Part shown: positions 1 through 6,922 of the stretch, piece by piece
Position numbering within the stretch: the first letter of the stretch is position 1
Layout of the letters: each line of letters opens with the position of its first letter
Notes under the pieces: generated by a model
What the model was told of the DNA's origin: nothing
The model's input: only the letters and a program-made list of their open reading frames with translations
Databases searched by the model: none
Translations under genes and position numbers: made by a program
Source: Bacteroidota bacterium
GTDB lineage: Bacteria > Bacteroidota > Bacteroidia > Flavobacteriales_D > Crocinitomicaceae
Assembly (NCBI GenBank): GCA_018825925.1
Contig: JAHKAT010000025.1
Location: 1-15,856 of the forward strand
DNA: 15,856 nucleotides
Direction: 5' to 3'

Positions 1-579
1 CTTGCCAAATGAATCGTTCAGTTCGATCAAATTATTTCGCCGAAGATCCACAAATTGTAAATTGATACATCCATCCATGGTAGGAGGCATTCTGATAATT
101 CTATTGAAGTTCAACTGTAGATTCACTAATTGATCCAATTTCCCCACAGAATAAGGAAGCTCTGTTAATTGATTTTGTGTCAGCCACAATTGTTCTAAAG
201 AATCTAGCTGTCCTATTTCATTGGGAAGAAATTCTAGTTTATTGTACGACAAGGATAGAATTCGCAAGTTTTTAAGTTTTCCAATTTCTTTCGGCAAATC
301 AACCAGCTGATTACTCCCAAGATAAAGTTCTCGCAATTCTGTAAGGTTTCCAATTTCCGGTGGTAATTTTGAAATATCATTGCGAAAAAGTCGCAACACT
401 TTCAACTCCTTTCGTTCAAAAACAAAAGGCGGAATTGTTTGAAGTCCACTCCTACTCAAATCTAAAACTTCATTGGATTTGTATTTAGAATCTTTAATCA
501 ATGAGACAAAACAGCTCGATAAGACCGATATACAAATAGAAAGAGTTATAAAAATGTAGAAAAAGGAACTTTTTTTCAT
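1..579 (-). CDS. Leucine-rich-repeat lipoprotein, N-terminal part (3' end outside window)
   Basis: The reading frame starts at the ATG at 579 (an in-frame TAA lies two codons upstream) and stays open for 193 codons to the window edge, so the C-terminus is missing. Residues 1-23 form a lipoprotein signal: a Lys-Lys start, a hydrophobic core, then the lipobox LSSC with Cys23 as the lipidated residue. From about residue 38 the protein is built of leucine-rich repeats with a period near 23 residues, of the bacterial 'LPxEIGxLxxLxxLxLxxN' kind (for example LPPEIGNLTELRELYLGSN at 72-90, then LPKEIG at 95 and LPNEIG at 118). Such repeats give a curved protein-binding surface; the partner is unknown. 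The protein is expected to be anchored in a membrane facing the periplasm or cell surface. Family and lipidation are well supported; the role is not visible. Confidence 0.88.
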   Translation of the reverse strand, partial: MKKSSFFYIFITLSICISVLSSCFVSLIKDSKYKSNEVLDLSRSGLQTIPPFVFERKELKVLRLFRNDISKLPPEIGNLTELRELYLGSNQLVDLPKEIGKLKNLRILSLSYNKLEFLPNEIGQLDSLEQLWLTQNQLTELPYSVGKLDQLVNLQLNFNRIIRMPPTMDGCINLQFVDLRRNNLIELNDSFGK

Positions 580-679
580 TAATTAAAATTAACGCTTTTT
601 AAAACAACTTTCTTTAATATCAACTACCAATTCTCTATCTTGGCATAAATATTGAATGTTTGTTCAAAAATTAAAAGTT

Positions 680-1219
680 ATGAAATTACTAAGAATCACA
701 TTGGCTGCTTTGGTGGTAGGTTTGGGAACCACAGCGACGGCACAAGTAGGTAAAACCAAAATGCCTCCAAAGGCAGAAAACCAAATGGTTAAAGAATCAA
801 AAGAGGTGAAGGAATCCAAAGAAGTGAAGGAAAAATTAACACCTGAAGAAAAGGCCGAACGCTTTACGAATAAATTAGACAAAGAGTTAGAGTTAAGTCC
901 AGCTCAAAGATCAAAAATTTCAGAATTAAATCAAGGAATTGCTCAAAAAAATGAAGCCATTCGAAATGATAAAACGATCACCCCACAGCAAAAAAAAGAA
1001 AGAATTCGTGCCAACAAAGAACAAGGACACGCAATGATGAAAGACATGCTGGATGAACGTCAAAACTTAAAATTAGCAGAATGGGAGCAAAAAAAGAAAG
1101 AACAACGCGATGCTCAAATTGAGAGAAAAAAGGAAATGAAAGGAGTTCCAGAAGGAAAAGGAAAACCAACTCCACGACCTGCCTCCAATGAGATTGAAGA
1201 AGACGAAGACGATTTATAA
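680..1219 (+). CDS. Exported Spy/CpxP-like helical protein, hypothetical
   Basis: The frame can open at the ATG at 656, but the ATG at 680 is preferred: it puts a clean signal peptide at the N-terminus (MKLLRITLAALVVGLGTTATAQ, with cleavage likely after AQ) and has an A-rich leader. The mature protein of about 155 residues is almost all charged helix. A short Lys/Glu repeat (KESKEVKESKEVKEKL) is followed by LELSPAQRSKI, which resembles the LTxxQ signature of the Spy/CpxP periplasmic family, then a Lys/Arg/Glu-rich helix and an acidic tail, EIEEDEDDL. Spy-like proteins act as periplasmic chaperones or sensors of envelope stress; that role here is an inference from a weak motif. The gene stands alone, ends at a strong terminator, and has a weak -7-like box (TATCTTGG, 636-643) upstream. 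Confidence 0.8.
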   Translation: MKLLRITLAALVVGLGTTATAQVGKTKMPPKAENQMVKESKEVKESKEVKEKLTPEEKAERFTNKLDKELELSPAQRSKISELNQGIAQKNEAIRNDKTITPQQKKERIRANKEQGHAMMKDMLDERQNLKLAEWEQKKKEQRDAQIERKKEMKGVPEGKGKPTPRPASNEIEEDEDDL

Positions 1220-1237
1220 ATCAATTTTATACAAAAC

Positions 1238-1269
1238 AAAAATGCGACCCTTCCTGGTCGCATTTTTTT
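1238..1269. terminator. Bidirectional rho-independent terminator
   Basis: A 12-bp perfect stem (1238-1249 with 1256-1267; core AATGCGACC / GGTCGCATT) with a 6-base loop (CTTCCT) is followed on the plus strand by a run of seven T (1263-1269). On the minus strand the A-rich left flank gives a T-rich tail. It sits between convergent genes, so it can end both the upstream plus-strand gene and the msrB-msrA transcript; the T tract reaches the msrA stop codon. Confidence 0.93.
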
Positions 1270-1795
1270 ATGCTAATTTTTCTGCAAATACTCTTCTAAA
1301 CTTATCTACTTTAGGCCGAACAACCGACTGGCAATAAGGGTTTTCTGGATTATTCTCCAAATAATTATGATGATAATCTTCAGCCGTATAATAATTATTT
1401 ATTTCAGTTACCTCCGTTACAATCGGGTTTTCCCAAACTTTTTCAGAGTTCAAGCGGTTGATATACCCATGGGCAATTGTTTTTTGTTCTTCAGAATGGA
1501 AGAATATGGCCGATCGATATTGCGTTCCTATATCACCACCTTGGCGGTTCAAACTGGTTGGATCATGCACGAAGAAAAATACTTCAAGTACCTCACCAAA
1601 TGAAATAACATTGGGATCGAATTCTATTCTTGCCACCTCTGCATGACCGGTTCTACCAGTACAAACATCCTTATATCCAGGATTTTTGATAGATCCACCA
1701 GCGTAACCAGGTTCAACTTTAAGAATACCATTTAATTCCTTATAGCAAGCTTCGATGCACCAAAAGCATCCAGCTCCGAGAGTTGCGATTTCCAT
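1268..1795 (-). CDS. msrA: Peptide methionine (S)-S-oxide reductase MsrA
   Basis: MsrA reduces the S-epimer of methionine sulfoxide, free or in proteins, back to methionine, using thioredoxin as final electron donor. The 175-residue protein has the family signature GCFWCIE at residues 9-15, with Cys10 as the catalytic nucleophile, followed by the conserved GYAGG and the TGHAEV segment, then QYRSAIF; Cys154 near the C-terminus (NPYCQSV) is a candidate resolving cysteine. The length is normal for a stand-alone MsrA. There is no signal peptide, so it should act in the cytoplasm. It lies 38 bases downstream of msrB on the same strand, which suggests co-transcription, although a weak -7-like box (TAATTTCG, 1819-1812) is also present in the gap. 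Confidence 0.97.
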   Translation of the reverse strand: MEIATLGAGCFWCIEACYKELNGILKVEPGYAGGSIKNPGYKDVCTGRTGHAEVARIEFDPNVISFGEVLEVFFFVHDPTSLNRQGGDIGTQYRSAIFFHSEEQKTIAHGYINRLNSEKVWENPIVTEVTEINNYYTAEDYHHNYLENNPENPYCQSVVRPKVDKFRRVFAEKLA

Positions 1796-1833
1796 CTTTC
1801 TTATTTTGAGGCGAAATTAGAATAAATTTGGGA

Positions 1834-2352
1834 CTATTTCTTTTTGAATTTTAATGAGGCTGAATTCAAACAATACCTTAGCCCTGTTGGTTTCGGGCCG
1901 TCATTAAAAACATGGCCTAAGTGAGCATCGCATCTTCGACAAACGACCTCATCACGAACCATTCCGTACGATTCATCCGTGTTCACCATAATAGCAGTCT
2001 TTTCAATAGGTTGATAAAAACTTGGCCACCCTGTTCCCGATTCAAACTTCGTTGCACTTGAAAACAAAGGTAAATCACAACAAACACAGCTGTAAATTCC
2101 TTTATCGTGATTATCCCAATATTTTCCTGAGAATGCTCTTTCCGTTCCTGCTTTGCGCGTTATAGTGTACACCTCAGGACTCAACATTTTTTTCCATTCT
2201 GCGTCTGATTTAACAACTTTGGTCGAATCAGCCGGCATAACCATCGATTTTTCGCTTGAAAAACTTGATCCATTTTTCTGTTCTTTTAAAGAAGTACTAC
2301 AAGCTAATGCAGTAAATAAACAAACACTTAATATATAAACTAAACCTTTCAT
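1834..2352 (-). CDS. msrB: Peptide methionine (R)-S-oxide reductase MsrB, probable lipoprotein
   Basis: MsrB reduces the R-epimer of protein-bound methionine sulfoxide. The ATG at 2352 is chosen over one ten codons upstream (2382) because it begins a lipoprotein-like signal, MKGLVYILSVCLFTALAC, with Cys18 as the likely lipidated residue; the lipobox (ALAC) is not ideal. The catalytic domain runs from about residue 52 to 170. Two CxxC zinc pairs are present (Cys89/Cys92 and Cys138/Cys141), with SGTGWPSFY at 105-113, CDAHLGHVF at 141-149, and catalytic Cys161 in RYCLNS. The protein should therefore act outside the cytoplasm, unlike MsrA encoded behind it. The family call is secure; export is a strong inference from the N-terminus. 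Confidence 0.95.
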   Translation of the reverse strand: MKGLVYILSVCLFTALACSTSLKEQKNGSSFSSEKSMVMPADSTKVVKSDAEWKKMLSPEVYTITRKAGTERAFSGKYWDNHDKGIYSCVCCDLPLFSSATKFESGTGWPSFYQPIEKTAIMVNTDESYGMVRDEVVCRRCDAHLGHVFNDGPKPTGLRYCLNSASLKFKKK

Positions 2353-2393
2353 ATTACTCTTTTGATTTTGACAATTTAACAATTAAAAACTGA

Positions 2394-2432
2394 CGCAAAG
2401 CAAACAGATTACAATATGCAATTAACTTTGCG
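2394..2432. promoter_or_regulatory. Divergent promoter dyad between msrB and the MFS gene
   Basis: CGCAAAG (2394-2400) and CTTTGCG (2426-2432) form a perfect 7-bp inverted repeat 25 bases apart; counting two further paired bases across one mismatch, 9 of 10 positions match. The right arm is part of the MFS -7 box (TAACTTTG, 2423-2430). The left arm, read on the minus strand, gives TTGCTTTG (2403-2396), one mismatch from TAnnTTTG, and would start transcription towards msrB about 40 bases before its ATG. It may be two mirror-image promoters, an operator, or both. Confidence 0.45.
2423..2430 (+). promoter_or_regulatory. -7 promoter box of the MFS gene
   Basis: TAACTTTG is an exact match to the Bacteroidota -7 consensus TAnnTTTG. 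Only four bases (CGAC) separate it from the ATG at 2435, so the transcript would be leaderless or nearly so. No clear -33 TTG is seen at the usual distance. Confidence 0.6.
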
Positions 2433-2434
2433 AC

Positions 2435-3598
2435 ATGAAACATACGTATGGGCAAAATTTCTGGATGTTATGCACATCGATGTTTTTGTTTATGTTGAGC
2501 TTTAATCTTATTTTACCTGAGTTAAATAGTTTTATTACCGATTTAGGTGGCGCAGACAAAAAAGGACTCATTATTTCCTTATTTACAATCACAGCAGGTA
2601 TTTCTCGTCCGTTTTCAGGGAAGTTAAGCGACACTATTGGTCGCCGTAGAGTTATGATGATAGGCATGCTTGTTGGCGTTACCGTTTGCATGCTATATCC
2701 ACTAAGTATTTCTGTTGGATTTTTCTTGTTTTTACGCCTAATTCATGGCTTTGCAGCGGGTTTCAATCCAACTGGAGCAACTGCCTTGGTAACTGATTTA
2801 CTTCCAGTTACTCGTCGTGGTAAGGGAATGGGGATTTGGGGAACTTTTATATCGCTGGGTATTGGAGTTGGTCAAGCTCTGGGCTCACCCATTCGAGATA
2901 TCATAGGAATTAACGGCTTGTTTATCTTCGCAGGTTTGACTTCTGCGGCATCAGGATTTATTCTTTTCTACGTCAAAGAATCACTCGTAGAGATTCAACG
3001 ATTCAATTTCAATCATTTAAAAATAACATGGAAAGACGTTTTTGAACCAAGCGTGCTTCCATCGGCCATGGTCATGTTTCTTTCAGCGATTAGTTCAGGG
3101 ATCATATTTGTTGTGACACCGGATATTTCGGGGTATTTAAATATTGAAAACAAGGGTTGGTTTTTTCTGTTTTATGTCATTTCAACCATTTTAGTGCGAT
3201 TATTCACCAGTGGTATCAGCGATCGAATTGGTCGCCGAAAAACATTATTAATTGGGGTTAGTATCTTAATTATCAGCATGTTTTTAATTGCTATTTCTCA
3301 AACGGTTTTGATGTACACCATTGCTGCAATCGTTTTCGGTTTTGCCACTGGTATTAGTTCTCCTACTCTATTTGCATGGACTGCAGATTTGAGTAATCCT
3401 CAGCGAAGAGGAGTTGGATCTGGCACTATGTTTATCGCTTTGGAATTAGGAATTTTAACTGGTTCACTTAGCACCCTGGTGTTTTATGAAAACACGAGAC
3501 AATCCGTTTTTAATACTTTCTTATTCGGGGTAATCATGGCTGTTTGTTCTTCGCTTTATCTGATATGGCACTTACGTAAACGTAGTTCCTTAACCTAA
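2435..3598 (+). CDS. Major facilitator superfamily transporter
   Basis: A 387-residue inner-membrane protein with a hydrophobicity pattern consistent with twelve membrane helices in two halves. The MFS motif A appears between helices 2 and 3 (GKLSDTIGRRR, 62-72) and is repeated in the second half (SGISDRIGRRK, 259-269). RLIHGFAAGFNPTGA at 101-115 matches the motif B region, with Arg101. These features mark a secondary transporter, probably driven by protons; the overall look is that of drug- or metabolite-efflux members, but the substrate cannot be read. The gene is divergent from msrB across an 82-base promoter region and its stop is only three bases from the stop of the convergent queuosine-precursor transporter gene. 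Confidence 0.93.
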   Translation: MKHTYGQNFWMLCTSMFLFMLSFNLILPELNSFITDLGGADKKGLIISLFTITAGISRPFSGKLSDTIGRRRVMMIGMLVGVTVCMLYPLSISVGFFLFLRLIHGFAAGFNPTGATALVTDLLPVTRRGKGMGIWGTFISLGIGVGQALGSPIRDIIGINGLFIFAGLTSAASGFILFYVKESLVEIQRFNFNHLKITWKDVFEPSVLPSAMVMFLSAISSGIIFVVTPDISGYLNIENKGWFFLFYVISTILVRLFTSGISDRIGRRKTLLIGVSILIISMFLIAISQTVLMYTIAAIVFGFATGISSPTLFAWTADLSNPQRRGVGSGTMFIALELGILTGSLSTLVFYENTRQSVFNTFLFGVIMAVCSSLYLIWHLRKRSSLT

Positions 3599-3601
3599 AT
3601 A

Positions 3602-4393
3602 TTAGGCCAATTCATCCTCAATATTCAAATATTTGCGTAAAAATTTAGTTCCATAATAAAAAGGAATAGTATCCAAAAGAGCAAATACCACTTTAAAGAT
3701 ATAGGAGCTTAAAACAAAATAAAGCAACTGTAATTCAATGGAATACGCTTCATTTATAGGTAAGGCACTCGCATAATAATAAGTGATCAGTATAACGGCC
3801 ACAGAATCTACCAACTGGCTCGTTAAGGTCGATAAATTATTTCTCAACCAAAGTTTTTTGCCCCCTGTTTTTTTCTTGATAAAATGGAAAATGTGAACAT
3901 CACAAAACTGAGCAGCCATGTATGCTGCCATAGAGGCAAAAGTAGCCCCAAAAGTAAAAAACCGAATTTGATAGAATGAATAACCATATGGTGCTTCCGG
4001 TTGACCATCAATAATATTCAAAGGAAGCATACCATTTTTTAATTCATCTGGAGCATTTAACTCACCACCAACCCAAAGAATCAATAAAACCCAGATATTT
4101 AAGACAAGTCCAACCCAAACCAACATATTGGCTCTTCTTCTCCCATAAATTTCTGAGATAAAATCAGTACACAAAAAAGTTATAGGATATGCCAAAACAC
4201 CAATGGCAACGCTAAAGCGAATAGGTGAAGAATCAGAAATACCAATATATTTCGACAGATCAATAAATCTTGAAATCCCCAGAATATTCAGCATTACCAT
4301 CGAACCTAAAAACAATCCAGCTAGGAGAAGAAAAACGGTTTCTCTTCGCTTTTGATAAATGAATTGATTGGGCTCGATATCGTTTCCGAACAT
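3602..4393 (-). CDS. yhhQ: Queuosine precursor transporter, YhhQ/QPTR family
   Basis: A 263-residue membrane protein of the YhhQ (DUF165) family, which takes up queuosine precursors (preQ0, preQ1 or queuine, depending on the species) for tRNA wobble modification. About six hydrophobic helices are visible. Conserved family blocks are YPITFLCTDFISEIYGRRRA at 69-88 and AAYMAAQFCDVHIFHFIK at 156-173, then LWLRNNLSTLTSQLVDS at 181-197. A loop of about 35 residues between helices (about 110-140) is common in Bacteroidota members. Its ATG overlaps the stop of the upstream GNAT-nitrilase gene by one base (TAATG), implying coupled translation. No other queuosine gene is in the window, so the exact precursor is open. 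Confidence 0.93.
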   Translation of the reverse strand: MFGNDIEPNQFIYQKRRETVFLLLAGLFLGSMVMLNILGISRFIDLSKYIGISDSSPIRFSVAIGVLAYPITFLCTDFISEIYGRRRANMLVWVGLVLNIWVLLILWVGGELNAPDELKNGMLPLNIIDGQPEAPYGYSFYQIRFFTFGATFASMAAYMAAQFCDVHIFHFIKKKTGGKKLWLRNNLSTLTSQLVDSVAVILITYYYASALPINEAYSIELQLLYFVLSSYIFKVVFALLDTIPFYYGTKFLRKYLNIEDELA

Positions 4394-5940
4394 TATTTTT
4401 TAACTATTACATCATATAGGTCAGTGCGACGATCCTTTAGGTTTTTAACTGCCCCGAATTCGTGCAATTCCTTCAGCAGATTAATATCCACGTCTACCAC
4501 TAATATCATTTCTGTATTGGTTGTTGCTTCAGCTTTAATTCCATTTGCTGGAAAGGCAAAGTCGCAAGGCGTAAAAACGATACTTTGCGCATACTGAATA
4601 TCCATATTGTGCACATTCGGCAAATTCCCCACACTACCTGCGATAGCGACGTAGCATTCGTTTTCAATGGCTCTAGCCTGAGCACAATTACGTACACGAG
4701 AATACCCATTTTGAGTATCGGTTAAAAAGGGAACAAATAAAATTTGCATTTCCTCTTGAGCCATTATTCTACTCAATTCAGGGAACTCAACATCATAGCA
4801 AATTAGAACACCTATTTTCCCGCAATCTGTGTCAAAAGTTCGTATAGAGTCGCCCCCGGTTAATCCCCAAACTCTTTCTTCATCTGGCGTGACATGGATT
4901 TTTTCATATTTTTCCACACCACCGTCACGTTTACAAAGAAAACCAACATTTTGGAGCTTATTACCAGTTAATTCTGGCATAGAACCCGCTATAATATTAA
5001 TGTTGTATGAGATCGCGAAATCGCTTAATTTATCTCTTAAAATAGGGGTGTATTTTGCTAAACCGCGAATGGCTTCCGGCTCACTTAAATGGTTAAACTC
5101 TGCCATTAAAGGAGCATTAAAATATTCAGGAAAAAGAACAAAATCACAACGATAACTGGAAACTGTGTCTACGAAGTACTCCACTTGCTCCAACAAATCA
5201 TCAATCGTTTTGTACGGACGCATTTGCCACTGTACCAAGCCCATTCTAACAACAGTTTTCTTTTGCTTGGTTTGCAATTCTTCCGGTTCGTAATACACGT
5301 TATTCCATTGCAATAAGACTGCATAATCCAACGAATCCTTATCGCCAATCAAATAACCTTTTAAGATTCTTTTCACGTAGAAATCATTGGACAATTGGAA
5401 GTCTAGCACTGGGTCATGAATAGCCTTTGCTTTCACTTGTTGGATATATTCTTTCGGAGAAAATTCTTCAGCGTACATGTGATAATTGGGCATTCTTCCT
5501 CCAAAAACGATCTTTTCAAGATTCATTTTTTCACAAAGCTCTTTTCTATAATCGTACATTCGACGACCCAATCGCATTCCTCTATATTCTGGAGAAACGA
5601 TTACCTCAACACCATAAAGTACAGTTCCTTTTGGTTTATGGGTATCAAAAGTGAGATTACCAGTAATTTGTCTGTACGTATGTTTGCCATCAGTATCTTG
5701 ATCATCCACCACAATTGAAAGTGCGCAACCAGCCAATTTTCCATCGATTAAAACCATGATTTGTCCTTCTGGAAACAAGTTGATCAGTGTTTCTAATCTA
5801 GACTTCTCCCAATAACTATTGTCACCCAAAGCAGCATAAATACCGATCATTAATTTTTTCAGTTGATCGAAATAAGCTAAGTCTAATTGTTTTAACTCTA
5901 TTGAGCTGGCTGTATCAGCTGAGGGCATGTTTTCTTCCAT
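4393..5940 (-). CDS. GNAT acetyltransferase-nitrilase fusion (YhcX-like)
   Basis: A 515-residue cytoplasmic two-domain protein. Residues about 15-215 form a GNAT N-acetyltransferase-like domain; the acetyl-CoA motif A is in EVIVSPEYRGMRLGRRM (112-128), with the RGMRLG loop. Residues about 230-510 form a carbon-nitrogen hydrolase (nitrilase superfamily) domain whose Glu-Lys-Cys triad is complete: Glu272 in LFPEYF, Lys347 in YEKIHV, and Cys381 in LICYDVEFPE. The architecture and length match the Bacillus subtilis YhcX type, whose substrate is not established to my knowledge. An amide-hydrolysing activity paired with acyl transfer is the natural inference. It starts 32 bases after the NlpC/P60 gene and its TAA overlaps the yhhQ ATG, so it is the middle gene of a three-gene run. 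Confidence 0.94.
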   Translation of the reverse strand: MEENMPSADTASSIELKQLDLAYFDQLKKLMIGIYAALGDNSYWEKSRLETLINLFPEGQIMVLIDGKLAGCALSIVVDDQDTDGKHTYRQITGNLTFDTHKPKGTVLYGVEVIVSPEYRGMRLGRRMYDYRKELCEKMNLEKIVFGGRMPNYHMYAEEFSPKEYIQQVKAKAIHDPVLDFQLSNDFYVKRILKGYLIGDKDSLDYAVLLQWNNVYYEPEELQTKQKKTVVRMGLVQWQMRPYKTIDDLLEQVEYFVDTVSSYRCDFVLFPEYFNAPLMAEFNHLSEPEAIRGLAKYTPILRDKLSDFAISYNINIIAGSMPELTGNKLQNVGFLCKRDGGVEKYEKIHVTPDEERVWGLTGGDSIRTFDTDCGKIGVLICYDVEFPELSRIMAQEEMQILFVPFLTDTQNGYSRVRNCAQARAIENECYVAIAGSVGNLPNVHNMDIQYAQSIVFTPCDFAFPANGIKAEATTNTEMILVVDVDINLLKELHEFGAVKNLKDRRTDLYDVIVKK

Positions 5941-5972
5941 ATCTATTAATATACAAAAAGGAATTAATTTAT

Positions 5973-6506
5973 TTAATCAGGAACTCCGTAATCCATTCTT
6001 TTTGCTTTAATGAATCGAGGAATATAATATTTACTTGTTTTAAAATTGTCGATCACCACCCCTCTTGAGGAGGAGGAGTGAATGAAGAAAATTCCGTTTG
6101 TGTTAACTTCTACCACCATTCCAACATGACCCACCCTTGTTGAGTTCAGGCTTCGCCCCTTAAAAAAGAGCAAATCGCCTGGTTTTACTTGAGCTAATTT
6201 CACATTTCTACCCAAATCTGCCAATCCGTATGAAGTTCTGGTTACCTGAAAACCAAAATTTCCCATTATGTAATAAATAAAGCCCGAACAATCGAAACCA
6301 GAAGGAGTTGTTCCAGAATATCGATAGGGAGTTCCAAGAAAGTTCTTTGCGAATTTTATCAATTCATCGATTTCAGGATTATTTTGAGCTGATTCAATTG
6401 CAAAATTTAAACTATCTGGTGGAGAAACATTGGTCGTATCTTCCTCATTTTGACCAAAAAGGACAAAGCTTGCGAGGAAAAAGAAGAGAGTACAATTTAA
6501 TTTCAC
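5973..6506 (-). CDS. Secreted NlpC/P60 cysteine peptidase (cell-wall hydrolase)
   Basis: The start is a GTG at 6506, which places a signal peptide (hydrophobic core at about 6-17, probable cleavage after FGQ near residue 19) at the N-terminus of a 177-residue protein. After a short linker, the NlpC/P60 domain spans about 45-170: catalytic Cys73 in SGFDCSGFIYY, His127 in VGHVGMVV, and the third catalytic position His143 in FIHSSSSRGV. PGDLLFF at 109-115 is another family hallmark. Such enzymes cut peptide stems of peptidoglycan, typically between D-Glu and a diamino acid, in the periplasm. There is no SH3 or LysM targeting domain. It is the first gene of the run leading to the GNAT-nitrilase and yhhQ, with a TATTTTTG box upstream. 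Confidence 0.93.
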   Translation of the reverse strand: MKLNCTLFFFLASFVLFGQNEEDTTNVSPPDSLNFAIESAQNNPEIDELIKFAKNFLGTPYRYSGTTPSGFDCSGFIYYIMGNFGFQVTRTSYGLADLGRNVKLAQVKPGDLLFFKGRSLNSTRVGHVGMVVEVNTNGIFFIHSSSSRGVVIDNFKTSKYYIPRFIKAKRMDYGVPD

Positions 6507-6529
6507 TATCCGTTTGTTGACGACGGTTG

Positions 6530-6537
6530 CAAAAATA
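6530..6537 (-). promoter_or_regulatory. -7 promoter box of the NlpC/P60 operon
   Basis: Read on the minus strand, 6537-6530 is TATTTTTG, an exact TAnnTTTG match. It lies 23 bases before the GTG start at 6506, leaving a short ordinary leader. No convincing -33 TTG is seen. Confidence 0.5.
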
Positions 6538-6564
6538 TAACTATTTTCGGTTAACGATTCATTC

Positions 6565-6572
6565 TAGCTTTG
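6565..6572 (+). promoter_or_regulatory. -7-like box overlapping the merR-like start codon
   Basis: TAGCTTTG matches TAnnTTTG exactly, but its last three bases are the TTG that serves as start codon of the regulator gene. A transcript from this box would begin downstream of that codon, so either the box is not used for this gene or the true start is a non-ATG codon further in. Confidence 0.4.
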
Positions 6573-6920
6573 AGTAAAATAACTGAATATCAATTAACAA
6601 AACTGTATTACAGCATCGGCGAAGTCGCTGAATTTTTCGATGTAAACACTTCGCTAATAAGGTTTTGGGAGAAGGAGTTTTCAATTCTTAAACCCAAAAA
6701 GAATAAAAAAGGCAATCGATTGTTCACTCCAAAAGAAATCATGAAAATTAACATGATTTACGAATTGGTAAAAGAGCAAGGATACACCCTTGAAGGAGCC
6801 AAACTGGCCATAAAATCGCCAAAAGATAAAGATGAAGTTAAGACAGAAGGTTTAACCGGAAACTTAGAAATCATCAAGCGATTAGAGCAAATTAAAACCA
6901 AATTAATTGCTTTAAAATAA
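6570..6920 (+). CDS. MerR-family-like transcriptional regulator
   Basis: A 116-residue DNA-binding protein. The winged helix-turn-helix of the MerR family covers about 13-82: YYSIGEVAEFFDVNTSLIRF is the helix-turn-helix, followed by WEKEF, then GNRLFTPKEI forming the wing, and the second helical pair up to GYTLEGAKLAIK. The C-terminal part (about 95-116) is a short helix likely to pair two subunits; no cysteine ligands or effector domain are present, so it is not a metal sensor of the classical kind. This small type is common in Bacteroidota and its targets are unknown to me. The only usable start upstream of the domain is TTG at 6570; an in-frame TAA lies at 6552. It is divergent from the NlpC/P60 gene and ends two bases from the aroB stop. 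Confidence 0.88.
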   Translation: MSKITEYQLTKLYYSIGEVAEFFDVNTSLIRFWEKEFSILKPKKNKKGNRLFTPKEIMKINMIYELVKEQGYTLEGAKLAIKSPKDKDEVKTEGLTGNLEIIKRLEQIKTKLIALK

Positions 6921-6922
6921 TT

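Noticed and set aside
656..679. Start codon at 656 for the Spy/CpxP-like protein
   Set aside because: It would put eight residues before a clear signal peptide that begins with MKLLR at 680; the later ATG fits better.
3593..3605. Terminator between the convergent MFS and queuosine-precursor transporter genes (CCTAA-ATA-TTAGG)
   Set aside because: Only 5-bp arms with a 3-base loop and no T run; it merely spans the two stop codons.
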